A stretch of DNA of 64,000 nucleotides from Nocardiopsis potens DSM 45234 (GCF_000341105.1 NZ_ANBB01000003.1:124001-188000); one strand, 5' to 3'. Counted from the stretch's first letter, positions 9,728-20,205 are shown. Numbers and translations: made by a program. The notes: generated by a model not told the origin, from the sequence alone.

Positions 9728-9746
9728 GTGTTACCAACGGTAACAC
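9728..9746. promoter_or_regulatory. Palindromic operator candidate upstream of acyl-CoA dehydrogenase
   Basis: GTGTTACC-AAC-GGTAACAC: 8-base perfect arms around a 3-base centre, AT-richer than its surroundings, 102 bases before the dehydrogenase start. The size and symmetry fit a TetR-type repressor site. The regulator is not identified; no TetR gene directly adjoins it. Confidence 0.5.
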
Positions 9747-9767
9747 GCGGGTTCGGGGCACAGGAAG

Positions 9768-9793
9768 GGGGCGGGCGCCGCGGCGCCCGCCCC
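9768..9793. terminator. 26-base perfect GC palindrome
   Basis: GGGGCGGGCGCCG directly followed by its complement. It lies downstream of the VOC gene and upstream of the dehydrogenase promoter region, so it may insulate the two minus-strand units. Confidence 0.45.
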
Positions 9794-9907
9794 GGTGGGG
9801 AGGCGGAACCGGCGCGGCGGGGCGCGACCGCCCCGCCGCGCCGGCGCGCGGGTCCGCGGCGCCGTCCACACCGGCGGCCGCGCGTGCGGGCGCCCCCGCC
9901 CCGTCCT

Positions 9908-9930
9908 CCCGGCCCCTCCGCGGGGCCGGG
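9908..9930 (-). terminator. Hairpin at the end of the VOC gene
   Basis: CCCGGCCCC and GGGGCCGGG (9-base arms, 5-base loop) lie 2 bases beyond the VOC stop codon. Confidence 0.5.
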
Positions 9931-9932
9931 CG

Positions 9933-10355
9933 CTACCCCTGCGCCCCGGCGGAGTCCCGCCAGTCGGTGCCGAAGGTCCACACGCTGCCCTCCGGGTCCC
10001 GGGCGGCGTACTCCCGGGCCCCGTAGCCCATGTCCGCGGGCTCGGCGACGATCTCCGCGCCGGCGGCGCGCGCCCGGGCGCAGTGCGCGTCGGGGTCCTC
10101 CACCGCCACGTACAGCAGCTGCGGCGCGGCCGGGACCGCCGTCGGCCCGGCGTCCGGCCCGCGCTCGGAGCCCACCATCACCACGCCCCGGCCCAGGCGC
10201 AGCTCGGCGTGTGCGACGAACTCCCCCTCGGGCGGGTGGCGCACCTCGGCCTCGAAGCCGAACGCCTCGGTCAGGAAGCGGATCGCCTTGTCCGCCTCCC
10301 GGTAGCGCAGCACCGGGAACACCGCCGGCCGGTCGGCCTTCTCCACGTCGGCCAT
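9933..10355 (-). CDS. VOC family (glyoxalase/bleomycin resistance-like) protein
   Basis: A 140-residue protein with two beta-alpha-beta-beta-beta modules of the vicinal oxygen chelate fold: [20 protein letters not shown] at the start, and [21 protein letters not shown], then [21 protein letters not shown] in the second half. This resembles the YCII/PhnB-like glyoxalase group. Metal ligands are not obvious beyond a possible Glu. It lies 104 bases downstream of the AraC-type regulator on the same strand and may be its target or partner. The substrate is unknown. Confidence 0.85.
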   Translation of the reverse strand: MADVEKADRPAVFPVLRYREADKAIRFLTEAFGFEAEVRHPPEGEFVAHAELRLGRGVVMVGSERGPDAGPTAVPAAPQLLYVAVEDPDAHCARARAAGAEIVAEPADMGYGAREYAARDPEGSVWTFGTDWRDSAGAQG

Positions 10356-10459
10356 GGTTTCTCCCCTCGCTCTCAGCGGCCCCCCGCCCGTCCGCGGAGG
10401 GGCGTCGGGGAGACCCTAGGCGGGGGGAGCCGCGGGGTCTTGTAGGTATGGGAACCGCT

Positions 10460-11308
10460 TCACCGCGGGGCGGCGGCGGGCGCGGCGAACCCGGCCAGCA
10501 TCTCGCCGCGCAGCTCCGCGGGGGTGCAGCCGGCGAGGTCCCGCCAGTCCCGGGTGAGGTGGGCCTGGTCGTGGTAGCCGGACTCGGCGGCGGCCTCGGC
10601 GAGCGCCCTGCCGGACAGGACCAGGCCGAGCGCGGCCCGGAAGCGCAGCACCCGGGCGGCGGCCTTGGGCGCCAGGCCCAGCTGCTCGTGGAAGCGGGCG
10701 CTGAGGTGGCGGCGGCTGTAGCCGGTCTCCCGGGACAGCTCGGCGACGGTGGCGCGGCCGCGCGAGGCGGCCAGCACCTCCCAGGCGCGGGCCACCATCG
10801 GGTGCACCGCGGCCGGCTCCCGGGCCCGCCCCAGCAGGGCGGCGTCGAGCAGGTCGAACCGCTCGGCCCAGCCGGGTGCCGCGGCCATCCGCTCCACCAG
10901 CCCGCGCGCCCCGGGCCCGAGCACCTCCTCCAGGGCGACGATCTCCCCGGACAGCTCGCGCAGCGGCAGCCCGAACAGGGCGTAGGCGCCGAGCGGGGTC
11001 GGCTCGAACTCCACCCCGAACTGCTCGCCGGAGTCCAGGGTGTAGGCGGCGCGGTCGTGCATCCCGGCGATGAACGAGGAGGCCGGGGCGACCTCGAAGG
11101 CCGGCCCGGGGGAGCCGAGCCAGCCGGCGGTGAACCGCCCGCCCAGGTTGACGATGACCGTGACCGCTCCGGCGGGCGGCTCCCGGCGCCACACCGCGCC
11201 GCCGGCGGAGTAGCGGTAGCCGCGGTAGAGCGGCACGTGCCGGCGGATCGCCGGGTGCGGGACCCGGGCGGCGGTCTCGGCGGAGGCGGTCGGCGGCTGG
11301 GCGTCCAT
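10460..11308 (-). CDS. AraC family transcriptional regulator
   Basis: A 282-residue regulator. The N-terminal 170 residues look like a ligand-sensing domain with a cupin-like start ([14 protein letters not shown], then [15 protein letters not shown]). The C-terminal AraC domain has both helix-turn-helix units: [20 protein letters not shown] and [20 protein letters not shown], followed by [10 protein letters not shown]. The ATG at 11308 is used. The VOC gene is the next gene on the same strand. Such AraC/VOC pairs are common in actinomycetes, but the effector is not known. Confidence 0.87.
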   Translation of the reverse strand: MDAQPPTASAETAARVPHPAIRRHVPLYRGYRYSAGGAVWRREPPAGAVTVIVNLGGRFTAGWLGSPGPAFEVAPASSFIAGMHDRAAYTLDSGEQFGVEFEPTPLGAYALFGLPLRELSGEIVALEEVLGPGARGLVERMAAAPGWAERFDLLDAALLGRAREPAAVHPMVARAWEVLAASRGRATVAELSRETGYSRRHLSARFHEQLGLAPKAAARVLRFRAALGLVLSGRALAEAAAESGYHDQAHLTRDWRDLAGCTPAELRGEMLAGFAAPAAAPR

Positions 11309-11344
11309 GCGCCGAGTATCCCGCCGCTGCGCCGGGGCGCGCCA

Positions 11345-11388
11345 GGCGCGGGGCGGGGCGGTGCGCCCGTCCCCGCCCGCCCCGCGCC
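11345..11388 (-). terminator. Hairpin after ramB
   Basis: GGCGCGGGGCGGG (11345-11357) pairs with CCCGCCCCGCGCC (11376-11388), a 13-base perfect stem 8 bases beyond the ramB stop. Confidence 0.55.
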
Positions 11389-11395
11389 GGTGCGG

Positions 11396-12865
11396 CTACT
11401 CGGCCTCGTGCCGCTCCAGGAAGGTGTAGACATCGGTCTCGTCGACGCCGGGGAAGGTGCCCGAGGGCAGCGCGGACAGCACGTGCGAGTGGGCGCGGGC
11501 CGACGGCCAGACGTTCCCCTCCCAGCGGGCGGCCAGCTCGCCCGGCGGCCGCACGCAGCACTCCCCGTTCGGGCAGTTGGACTTGGTGCGGTTGGTGGTC
11601 TCCCGGCCGCGGAACCAGCGCGACTCCTTGTAGGGCACGCCGAGGGTGATGGCGAAGTTCCGCTCCCGGCTGGGGTCGACGTGCGCCACGCACCAGTGCG
11701 TCCCGTTGGGCTTGTCGGTGTACTGGTAGTACAGCGAGTACCGGTCGGGGGAGGCGAACACCTGCCGGCCGGACCAGTACCGGCACATCCGCTGGCCCTC
11801 GATGGCGCCGCTCTCGTCGGTGGGGAAGACCAGGCCGTCGTTCTCGTAGGCCTTGTAGATGATGCCGGTCTCGTCGTTGCGGATGAAGTGGCAGACCAGG
11901 TCCAGGTGGCGGAAGGCCAGGTTGGTGAACCGGTGCGCGGCCATCTCGTAGGAGACCGAGAAGACGTCCCGCAGGTCCTCCACCGACAGGTCCCGGGCCT
12001 TCTTGGCCTCCTGCAGATAGGCCACCGCGGGCTCCTCGGGCATCAGCACGGCCGCGGCGAAGTAGTTGGCCTCCACCCGCTGGCGGAGGAAGTCGGCGAA
12101 GTCGCGCGGGTGGTCGTGGCCGAGCACGAAGTGGCCGAGCGTCTGCAGCAGGATCGTGCGCGGGCTGTGCATGCCCAGGGACTCGCGCTTGAGGTAGAGC
12201 CGGCGGTTGCGGGTGTCGGTGACCGAGCGCACCGAGCGCGGCAGGTCCTGCACGTAGCGCAGGGTGAAGCCGTGGTGGGTGACGATGGCCAGGATCTGCC
12301 CCTGGGAGAGCGCCCCGCCGCTGTAGCCGATCGCGCCCAGCGTCTCCTTGGCGGCCTTCTCGATCTGCTCGAAGTAGTTGCCCCGCTCGCGCATCTGGCG
12401 GCGCAGGTCGGCGTTGGCCCGGCGGGCCTCCTCCGGGCTGGCGGTGGGCTTGACGCTGCGCCGCTTCAGCTCGTCGTAGAGGCCGACGATGTGCTCCAGC
12501 ACGTCGTTGGGGACCCGCTTGCCCACCTTGAGGTGGGAGAGGTTGAGGCCCTGGTACACCGGGTCGCGCTGGGCCTCCTCCAGGGCGATCTCCAGCTGGG
12601 CGCGGCGGCTGGGGGGCTGCCGGGAGAGCAGCTCCTCCACCGAGACGCCGAGCGCCTGGGCCAGCGCGGTGAGCAGGGACAGCTTCGGCTCGCGCTTCCC
12701 GTTCTCCAGCAGGGAGAGCTGGGAGGGCGCCCGGCCGACGCGCTCCCCCAGGTCGGAGAGGGTCATCCCGCGGTTCCGGCGGAGGTGCCGGAGACGCTGG
12801 CCAAAGGTGACGAGATCCAGGTCACCCGGCAAAGACGGGATTTCTTCAGTACCAAAGTACGTCAT
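11396..12865 (-). CDS. ramB: RamB/ScfR-type regulator of acetate and glyoxylate metabolism
   Basis: A 489-residue regulator of the short-chain fatty acyl regulator family. The N-terminal XRE helix-turn-helix is at about residues 21-75 ([20 protein letters not shown], then [18 protein letters not shown]). The middle is an IrrE/DUF955-like domain, but its zinc-peptidase motif is degenerate ([11 protein letters not shown], without the usual Glu), so proteolysis is unlikely. The C-terminal domain has NCPNGECC cysteines. It is divergent from aceA with 180 bases between, as expected for RamB, which in Corynebacterium controls isocitrate lyase. The minus-strand TAAGAT at 12872-12877 places transcription at or near the ATG, suggesting a leaderless mRNA. 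Confidence 0.88.
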   Translation of the reverse strand: MTYFGTEEIPSLPGDLDLVTFGQRLRHLRRNRGMTLSDLGERVGRAPSQLSLLENGKREPKLSLLTALAQALGVSVEELLSRQPPSRRAQLEIALEEAQRDPVYQGLNLSHLKVGKRVPNDVLEHIVGLYDELKRRSVKPTASPEEARRANADLRRQMRERGNYFEQIEKAAKETLGAIGYSGGALSQGQILAIVTHHGFTLRYVQDLPRSVRSVTDTRNRRLYLKRESLGMHSPRTILLQTLGHFVLGHDHPRDFADFLRQRVEANYFAAAVLMPEEPAVAYLQEAKKARDLSVEDLRDVFSVSYEMAAHRFTNLAFRHLDLVCHFIRNDETGIIYKAYENDGLVFPTDESGAIEGQRMCRYWSGRQVFASPDRYSLYYQYTDKPNGTHWCVAHVDPSRERNFAITLGVPYKESRWFRGRETTNRTKSNCPNGECCVRPPGELAARWEGNVWPSARAHSHVLSALPSGTFPGVDETDVYTFLERHEAE

Positions 12866-12925
12866 GGCTTCATCTTAGGGAAAGATTCGAAGATCTTCAC
12901 CTGGAATCGGCTCGAAAAACCCTGG

Positions 12926-12936
12926 AACTTTGCGAA
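12926..12936 (+). promoter_or_regulatory. RamB-box candidate in the ramB-aceA intergenic region
   Basis: AACTTTGCGAA matches the known corynebacterial RamB site core AACTTTGCAAA with one change. It lies 110 bases before the aceA start and 61 bases before ramB, where it could serve aceA control and ramB autoregulation. A second dyad, GAAGATCTTC at 12889-12898, lies nearer ramB. Confidence 0.6.
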
Positions 12937-13045
12937 GAATCGTAGTCACCGGCGGGGAACACGGCCCCCGCAAGGCCGGAAGGCCCTGCGGACCACGTCT
13001 CCAGCCGGTACAACGACCAGGGGAACTGAGAAGGCGGGTAGCCAG

Positions 13046-14330
<1,285 letters not shown>

Positions 14331-14344
<14 letters not shown>

Positions 14345-14630
14345 GGCCGGCTCCTCGTCCCCGGCGGCCGCCCGCCCCGCTTTCGTGGCTGGGGCGCGGC
14401 GGGACGGCCGTCACCGCCGCCGGGCCCGCGGTTCTCGTGTCACCCGCGGGCCCGGCGGCCCTGAGACCATGTTGATGGAGAGGAGAGGACCGGAGCGCCC
14501 AGCGGCTCACTGGCACCGGTCCCTCTCCCCCCGGCGGCCGCCCGCCCCGCTTTCGTGGCTGGGGCGCGGCGGGACGGCCGTCACCGCCGCCGGATCCGCG
14601 GTCCTCGTGTCACCCGCGGATCCGGCGGCC
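14331..14630 (+). repeat. Duplicated aceA 3' region with conserved hairpin (two copies)
   Basis: Copy 1 is 14331-14460 and copy 2 is 14500-14630, offset by 169-170 bases. Both begin with CAGCGGCTCACTG, which in copy 1 holds the last aceA codons and stop. The last 100 bases (14361-14460 and 14531-14630) differ at only five positions. Each copy ends in a 16-base stem. Four of the five changes are paired: GGGCCC in both arms of copy 1 is GGATCC in both arms of copy 2, so base pairing is kept. The element looks like a duplicated terminator under structural selection. Confidence 0.85.
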
Positions 14631-14634
14631 TTTC

Positions 14635-14679
14635 CGCTGCGGCGGCGCCCGCGGGCCTCTCGCGGGCGCCGCCGCAGCG
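14635..14679. terminator. 19-base perfect hairpin
   Basis: CGCTGCGGCGGCGCCCGCG (14635-14653) and its exact complement (14661-14679) around a 7-base loop. It follows the duplicated hairpins, making a third strong structure between aceA and the CPBP gene. Confidence 0.65.
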
Positions 14680-14733
14680 GGCCCGGCCCCTCCCCGGGCC
14701 GGCCGGCCGCCCGGGCGTGCGATGATCGGCCGC

Positions 14734-15585
14734 ATGTCCGAGCCCACCACCCCGCGCACCTCCGCGCCCGGTCCGGAACCGCGGCCGGAGCCGGCCGCCG
14801 CGCCCGCCCCCTCCCTTCCGGTGCCCGCCCCGCTCACCCCGCGGCTGCTCGGCTGGGAGGTCGTCTGCGTCCTGGCCCTGTCGCTGGGCGCCTCGGCGGT
14901 CTCCGCGGTGATCTCCTTCACCGGGTCGCTCACCGCCCCGGGCGGGCTGGCCGAGCAGACGGCCAACCTCGTGGTGCCGCGCGCCGAGGCCGAGCGGCCC
15001 TGGCTGGACCTCTCCCGGCAGCTCTACTCGCTGGTGTTCGCGATGGCGCCGGTGCTGCTCGTGGTCCACCTGCTGCACCGCACCCGGGAGTCGGCCCGCA
15101 CCATCGGCTTCGACCTGCGCCGCCCCGGCTTCGACCTGGCCTCGGGCGCCGGCCTGGCCGCGCTGATCGGCTGCGGCGGCCTCGTCGTCTACCTGGTCTC
15201 CTGGCGGCTGGGGCTCACCGTGACGGTGGCGCCCAGCTCGCTGGAGCAGCACTGGTGGCAGTACCCCGTGCTGATCCTGCAGGCGGTGAAGAACGGGGTG
15301 CTGGAGGAGGTGATCGTGGTCGGCTACCTCATGCTGCGGCTGGGGCAGATGGGGTGGTCGCCGGTGCGGATCATCGCGGCCAGCGCGGTGCTGCGCGCCT
15401 TCTACCACCTCTACCAGGGGGTGGGCATGTTCTTCGGCAACCTGGTGATGGGCGTGGTGTTCTGCTGGTGCTACCGGCGCTGGGGCCGGGTCGGCCCGCT
15501 GATCGCCGCGCACTCGCTGATCGACATCGCGGCGTTCGCCGGGTCGGTGCTGCTGATCGGGAAGGTCGGCTGGCTGCCGGGCTGA
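14734..15585 (+). CDS. CPBP family intramembrane metalloprotease
   Basis: A membrane protein of 283 residues in the CPBP (CAAX protease/bacteriocin-processing) family. After a Pro/Ala-rich cytosolic N-terminus of about 35 residues come about seven hydrophobic segments. The three family motifs are visible: LEEVIVVGYL (Glu-Glu pair), RAFYHLYQG (His), and HSLIDIAAF (His). These residues coordinate the metal and carry out intramembrane proteolysis. The ATG at 14734 is preferred to the one four codons earlier (14722), though neither has a strong ribosome binding site. Its substrate is unknown. It is convergent with the MFS gene, with only 4 bases between the stops. Confidence 0.85.
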   Translation: MSEPTTPRTSAPGPEPRPEPAAAPAPSLPVPAPLTPRLLGWEVVCVLALSLGASAVSAVISFTGSLTAPGGLAEQTANLVVPRAEAERPWLDLSRQLYSLVFAMAPVLLVVHLLHRTRESARTIGFDLRRPGFDLASGAGLAALIGCGGLVVYLVSWRLGLTVTVAPSSLEQHWWQYPVLILQAVKNGVLEEVIVVGYLMLRLGQMGWSPVRIIAASAVLRAFYHLYQGVGMFFGNLVMGVVFCWCYRRWGRVGPLIAAHSLIDIAAFAGSVLLIGKVGWLPG

Positions 15586-15589
15586 GCCG

Positions 15590-16840
15590 TCAGGACCGGG
15601 CGGCGCGCGCCTCCAGCGCGTCCTCCAGGCAGCGCGGCCGCCCGAGCAGCAGGCCGACCGCCATGTTCACCGTCACCAGCACCGCGACCAGGGCGATCGG
15701 CGCGTGCCAGCCGCCGGACACCTGGTGCAGGAAGCCGAAGAGGAACGGGCCCAGGCCGCCCATCAGGTAGCCCACGCTCTGGCTGGAGGCCGACATCGCG
15801 GCGGTCGCCGCCGCGGTGCGGGTGCGCACCGCGAAGAAGGTCAGCGCCAGGGTGAAGGTGCCCATGCCCAGGCCGAGCAGGACGGTCCAGACCCAGATCC
15901 CCTGCAGCGGCCAGAACCAGATGCCGGCCAGCCCGACCGCGTAGCAGGCGAAGAAGAACAGCACGAAGCCGCGGTGGTCCCGGGCCCGGGCCATCATGCC
16001 GGGCAGCACCAGCGAGGTGGGCACGGCCAGCGCGGTCAGCACGGACAGCGCCAGCCCCGCCATGCCCGCGCTCATCCCCTGGTCGCGCAGCATCTGGGCG
16101 TACCAGCCGAACAGGATGTAGGCGACCGTGCACTGGGTGCCGAAGAAGAGCACCGACTGCCAGCCCATCCCGGTGCTCAGCACCCGGCGCAGCGACAGCG
16201 CGGAGGAGGGGTCCTTGCGCGGCGGCTCGTGCTTGAGCACCAGCAGCCAGGGCACCACCGCGACCACGCCGAAGGCGGCGAAGGCGCCGAGCGCGGTGCG
16301 CCAGTCCCCGGTGGCCTGCACCATCGGCACGGTGCCCGCCGCGGCGATGGTGGTGCCCAGCGCCAGGAAGGTGGTGTAGAGCGTGGTCATGGCGCCGACC
16401 CGGTCCGGGAAGTGCTCCTTGACCAGGGTGGGCAGCAGCACGTTGCCGATCGCGCCGCCGGACAGCGCCACGGCGCTCAGCGCGAGGAAGGGCAGCGGGT
16501 CGCCGACCAGGGGGCGGGTCGCCAGTCCGACGGTGAGCGCGATCAGCGCGGCGACCAGCACGTGGTGCTCGCCGAACCGGCGGATCAGGGCCGGGGTGGC
16601 CGCGCCGAAGGCGGCGAAGCAGAGCACCGGCAGCGTGGTGAGCACCCCGGCGACGGTGGAGGACATGCCCAGGCCCGCGGTCACCTCGTCGAGCACCGGC
16701 CCGACGCTGGTGATCGCGGTGCGCAGGTTGATGGCGGCCAGCGCCACACCGGCGACCAGGAGCCATACGACGCCGCGCCCGCGCCCGGCCGCGCGGTCGG
16801 TGTTCGCGCTCTCCGAGCGCTTCCCGGTGACGCTTGCCAC
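15590..16840 (-). CDS. MFS transporter, CynX/NimT family
   Basis: A 416-residue, 12-helix major facilitator. The first helix carries the CynX/NimT signature AINLRTAITSVGPVLDE; other members export or import cyanate, nitroimidazole or similar small anions. The start is the GTG at 16840, five bases after GGAGGGG; an ATG six codons upstream overlaps that site and is rejected. It is divergent from the FadR-type regulator, 160 bases away, which is a common pairing in actinomycetes and suggests that the regulator controls this transporter. The substrate is not known. Confidence 0.87.
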   Translation of the reverse strand: MASVTGKRSESANTDRAAGRGRGVVWLLVAGVALAAINLRTAITSVGPVLDEVTAGLGMSSTVAGVLTTLPVLCFAAFGAATPALIRRFGEHHVLVAALIALTVGLATRPLVGDPLPFLALSAVALSGGAIGNVLLPTLVKEHFPDRVGAMTTLYTTFLALGTTIAAAGTVPMVQATGDWRTALGAFAAFGVVAVVPWLLVLKHEPPRKDPSSALSLRRVLSTGMGWQSVLFFGTQCTVAYILFGWYAQMLRDQGMSAGMAGLALSVLTALAVPTSLVLPGMMARARDHRGFVLFFFACYAVGLAGIWFWPLQGIWVWTVLLGLGMGTFTLALTFFAVRTRTAAATAAMSASSQSVGYLMGGLGPFLFGFLHQVSGGWHAPIALVAVLVTVNMAVGLLLGRPRCLEDALEARAARS

Positions 16841-17000
16841 ACACCCCTCCAAAAACATAGGATGACAGGATCTACATCGACAGCGTAACGCATTCGCGGG
16901 GAGAGGCTATTCCGTGCCGAGGCTGGTCTAGGCTGCGACCCTGACCGACTCTCCCGGGCCGGCCACGAACGGCGGCCGACATCTGTAGGAGGTAAAGCGA

Positions 17001-17684
17001 GTGCCCCTCGCCTCGACGCGCCGGACCGGCCTGGTCGACCAGGTCATCAGCCAGCTCAGAGCACAGATCGACTCGGGCGAGTGGGGAATCGGCGACCGCA
17101 TCCCCACCGAGTCGGAGCTCTCCGACCAGCTGGAGGTCGGGCGCAACACCGTCCGGGAGGCGGTCCGCGCCCTCGCCCACGCGGGTCTGCTGGAGATCCG
17201 CCAGGGCGCGGGCACCTTCGTGCGCGCCTCCAGTGAGCTCGGCGGTGCGCTCCGCCGCCGCTTGGAGCGCTCCCGCCTGCGGGAGAACCTCGAGGTGCGC
17301 CGCGCCCTGGAGATGGAGGCCGCCCGGCTGGCCGCGCTGCGCCGCACCGAGGAGGACCTGGCCGAGATCGAGCGCACCCTGGCCCTGCGCGACGAGGCCT
17401 GGCGCGTCCAGGACATGAGCACCTTCGTGGAGACCGACTTCGCCTTCCACCGCGCGGTGGTGCACGCCACGCACAACCCGCTGCTGATCGAGCTCTACGA
17501 CGACATCGCCTCGGTGGTCTACGACAGCATCGCGCACAGCGCCAACATCGAGCCCACCCAGGACGACCTCGACCACGACCGGCTGGGCTCGGCGATCCGC
17601 GACGGCGACGCGGGCCGCGCCCTCCAGGAGGCCGCCTGCTACCTCGACGAACTGGTCTCCCGCGCGGACGACTCGGACGACTGA
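17001..17684 (+). CDS. FadR-type GntR family transcriptional regulator
   Basis: A 227-residue GntR regulator of the FadR/FCD subgroup. The winged helix is residues 8-75 (GDRIPTESELSDQLEVGRNT, VREAVRALAHAGLLEIRQGA). The C-terminal helical FCD domain includes the metal and ligand-type residues in DFAFHRAVVHATHNPLL. GTG 17001 has AGGAGGT at 16987-16993, an ideal distance. It is divergent from the CynX/NimT-type transporter, whose expression it probably governs in response to the transported compound. Confidence 0.9.
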   Translation: MPLASTRRTGLVDQVISQLRAQIDSGEWGIGDRIPTESELSDQLEVGRNTVREAVRALAHAGLLEIRQGAGTFVRASSELGGALRRRLERSRLRENLEVRRALEMEAARLAALRRTEEDLAEIERTLALRDEAWRVQDMSTFVETDFAFHRAVVHATHNPLLIELYDDIASVVYDSIAHSANIEPTQDDLDHDRLGSAIRDGDAGRALQEAACYLDELVSRADDSDD

Positions 17685-17814
17685 GCGACCACCGGGCCAA
17701 CGGCCACCGGGCATGCGGCCGGCCTCCGCGAGGCCACGCCCTAGCGCCTCGCGTCTCGCGTCTCGCGGGCGGACCGGGCGTTCCCCCGCGTGTCCGACGG
17801 CCTCCCACCCGAGT
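17685..17814. other. Intergenic stretch leading into the repeat region
   Basis: Non-coding GC-rich DNA with short direct repeats (CTCGCGTCTCGCGTCTCGCG near 17752). No gene is seen. Confidence 0.6.
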
Positions 17815-19300
17815 GCGGCGCCCCACGGGGCGAGGGGCAGGCGGGCGGCGACGGCGGCGGTAGGGGCTGGGTGCAGGCGGTCGCCCGGGTGCGGCGCCCC
17901 GCAGAGCGAAGGTTCAAACAGCGGCGACGGCAGCGGTAGGGGCTGGGCGAAGGTGGTCGCCCGGACACAGCGCCCCACGGGGCCGGGGTTCAAACGGGCA
18001 GCGACGGCGGCGGTGGGCACCGGCCGGTCGGTCCGGCGCGGCGCCCCACGGAGCGAAGGTCCAGGCAGGCGGCGACGGCAGCGGTAGGGGCGGGGTCGAG
18101 CGTCCCAGCCGGGCGCGGCGCCTCACGTGGCGAGGGTTCAGACGGGCGGCGAAGGCGGGAGCGGGCGGGGTGCCGCGTTCACCGACCGGGGGCGGCGCGT
18201 GCTCCCGGAGGAGGGCAGGGCAGCGCCCCGGCGGCGCGGGCCGGCCCGCCTGCCCGGGCCCGCCAGGGGTCTTATCCCTATATGCCTGGTTTGCGGCAGG
18301 GAACGGGTAGGGGCGAGGGCGGCCTGCGCACCTCGAGAGCACCCCGATTACATCTACCGGCGAGTAGTAAGCCCCCAGGCCCCCCACAACCCCCTCGCCG
18401 ATTACCCAGAGTGGCCAAGCTGGGGCCTTGTAGGGGGATGAATGCGACATCTCGCTCCCGCGCTGCCCTTGCCCAGGTTCCGGCCCCCTGCTTTGCGGCC
18501 TTGCGGGCGGCTCGAACCCCTCATCACCGGCCCGATCGGGGCCAATCAGGCCGCCAGGGGCCCGATCCGGGCCGGGATGCGCGCCTGGGAATCACCGGGG
18601 TGCTCTCGCGGTGCGCAGGGCGCCCCACCCCGCCATCACCCTGCGTATTCACCCAGGTCAGAGAGGGGGAGCGATTTCAAGGGAGGCCGACCCCGGCGCC
18701 GGGGCGACGCGGGCGCGACGATCCCGCCGCCCGGCCCGCCCCGACCGGCCCCGCCCTGCCGCGCCGGACCGGCCGGCCGGCCGGTGCCCATCGCCGCCGT
18801 CGCTGCCCGCCTGAACCTTCGCCCCGTGGGGCGCCACGCCCGGGCGACCATCCTCGCCCCGCCCCACCGTTGTCGTCGCCGCCTGTCTGGGCCTTCGCTT
18901 CGCGGGGTGCCGCGCCGGACCGGCCGGCCGGTGCCCCTGCCTGCCCTCGCTGCCAGCCTGAACCGCCACTCCGTGGGGTGCTGTGCCCGGGCGATCGCCT
19001 TCCCCCCGTCCCTACCTCTGCCGTTGGCGCCTGTCTGGGCCTCGCTCCGTGAGGTGCCGCGCCGGACCGACCGGCCGGTGCCCACCGCCGCCTTCGCCGC
19101 CCGCTTCAACCTTCGCTCCGTGGGGTTCGCGCCCGGGCGACCGCCTCCGCCCTGCTCCTACCGCTGCCGTTGGCGCCTGGTTTTGGCCTTTGCTCCGTGG
19201 GGCCCGCGCCGGACCGACTGGCCGGCATGCCCTCCCGCCGTCGCCGCCGGCTTGAACCCCTGCCTCGTGGGGCGCTGTGCCCGACCGGACGGCCGGTCTG
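17815..19300. repeat. Imperfect 1.5-kb inverted repeat with arms made of about 76-bp tandem units
   Basis: The left arm (17815 to about 18190) holds about five units with the shared core GCGGCGCCCCACGGGGCGA...TTCAAACGGGC...GCGACGGCGGCGG. The right arm (about 18764-19300) holds about seven units of the complementary sequence (CCTTCGCTCCGTGGGGCGCC with CCGCCGTCGCTGCCCGCCTG). Two unit types alternate, one with GCCGGACCGGCCGGTGCCC, one with GCCCGGGCGACC. Inner arms also match: GCGCACCTCGAGAGCACCCC near 18329 against the complement of GGGGTGCTCTCGCGGTGCGC near 18598. The centre is near 18475. Frames through it are open only because the units lack stops. Confidence 0.75.
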
Positions 19301-19552
19301 CCAGCCCGGTCCCGTCGCCCGCCGTCGGGGCGCGGTCCTGCGTCCTGGCGGAGGCGTGCCCGTAGCGGTGGGCTTCCGTGCCCCCAGAGGGAGAAACGGT
19401 GACGATATTCCCGGACCGGGAGCGGTGCCGCGTCGGGCGGGGTGATCAGGGCGGTCCTTTCCGCACCGCTCGGCCGCGCCACCCGCTGCCGTCCGCCCGC
19501 GATCGGTAGCGTCCGGCGTAGTCAGCGTCTGATCGCCGCCTCGGGAGGAACC
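19301..19552. other. Intergenic stretch between repeat region and next gene
   Basis: No gene or clear promoter is seen apart from the ribosome binding site GGAGGA at 19544-19549 for the next gene. Confidence 0.5.
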
Positions 19553-20155
19553 ATGGGAGCCAAGACCGCCGTCGTCGCCTTCTGCGACACCGACCCCGCG
19601 TTCGTGCTGCGCGCCGGGGACGCCGCCGAGCCCGGCGCCGCGCGCGAACTCGTCGAGCACCTCTTCCCCGGACGCGTCGGAGGATCGATCGGCCCGGGAT
19701 ACCTGGCCGACGCCGTGCTGCCCGGCGAGTACGTGTACGCGGGGGCCTTCCCCGGCCTGGAGATCGTCTGCGGCGGCCCGGTCGTGCAGGACCTGCCCGC
19801 CGACTTCGGCGCCCCGCCGTGGAAGACCGAGCGCAAGGGCGTCTACCTGCACACCATGCAGAGCGCGGTGGACACCGCGATGTTCGGGGTGTGGCGCGAC
19901 GGCGAGCTGCTCCGCGCGGTCGGCGTCTCGCCCCGGCACCGGCCCTGGCTGGTGGGCGAACCCTTCCCGTTCGAGGCGCCATGGTGGGCGGGGGAGTACC
20001 GGGACGGGGCGGTCGAGGGGCTGCCCTTCCACCCGATGGCCTTCGGAGAGGCGGCGCTGTGCGCCCTGTTCGGCTTCGTGTCCGAGGGGGTGCCCGGCGC
20101 GGCCCCCGTCCTGGACCCGTTCCAGGTCACCCTGGAGGGGTTCCGGGTGGACTGA
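19553..20155 (+). CDS. Conserved actinobacterial hypothetical protein (DUF6928-like)
   Basis: A 200-residue soluble protein starting MGAKTAVVAFCDTDPAFVLR, which resembles the actinobacterial DUF6928 family; that label is from memory and not verified. It has a central GEYVYAGAFPGLEIVCGG segment and a conserved-looking Trp/Pro/Phe-rich region (PWLVGEPFPFEAPWWAGEYR, then LPFHPMAFGEAALCALFGF). No catalytic motif or membrane segment is seen. The ATG at 19553 has GGAGGA four to nine bases upstream; the earlier frame start at 19442 is not supported. The function is unknown. Confidence 0.75.
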   Translation: MGAKTAVVAFCDTDPAFVLRAGDAAEPGAARELVEHLFPGRVGGSIGPGYLADAVLPGEYVYAGAFPGLEIVCGGPVVQDLPADFGAPPWKTERKGVYLHTMQSAVDTAMFGVWRDGELLRAVGVSPRHRPWLVGEPFPFEAPWWAGEYRDGAVEGLPFHPMAFGEAALCALFGFVSEGVPGAAPVLDPFQVTLEGFRVD

Positions 20156-20168
20156 GGGGAGGGGTGCT

Positions 20169-20201
20169 CCCGGGCGGCGGGCCGTCCTCCCGCCGCCCGG
20201 G
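20169..20201. terminator. Bidirectional hairpin
   Basis: CCCGGGCGGCGGG (20169-20181) and its complement (20189-20201), 13-base perfect stem with a 7-base loop, between two convergent genes. Confidence 0.65.
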
Positions 20202-20205
20202 GGGC

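Noticed and set aside
16841-17000. Operator for the FadR-type regulator (GATG...CATC dyad near 16861-16878)
   Set aside because: The arms are only four bases and do not match the usual FadR-type consensus, so it is too weak to list.
18500-18540. tRNA-like GGGGTTCGAGCC on the minus strand
   Set aside because: It resembles a T-loop, but the stem does not pair and no acceptor or anticodon arm is found.
18442-19365. A 307-codon open frame with repeated peptide units in the repeat region
   Set aside because: It runs along the 76-bp repeat array, has no ribosome binding site, Pro/Arg/Ala-rich composition and equivalents on the opposite strand in the other arm. The open frame is a by-product of the repeat.
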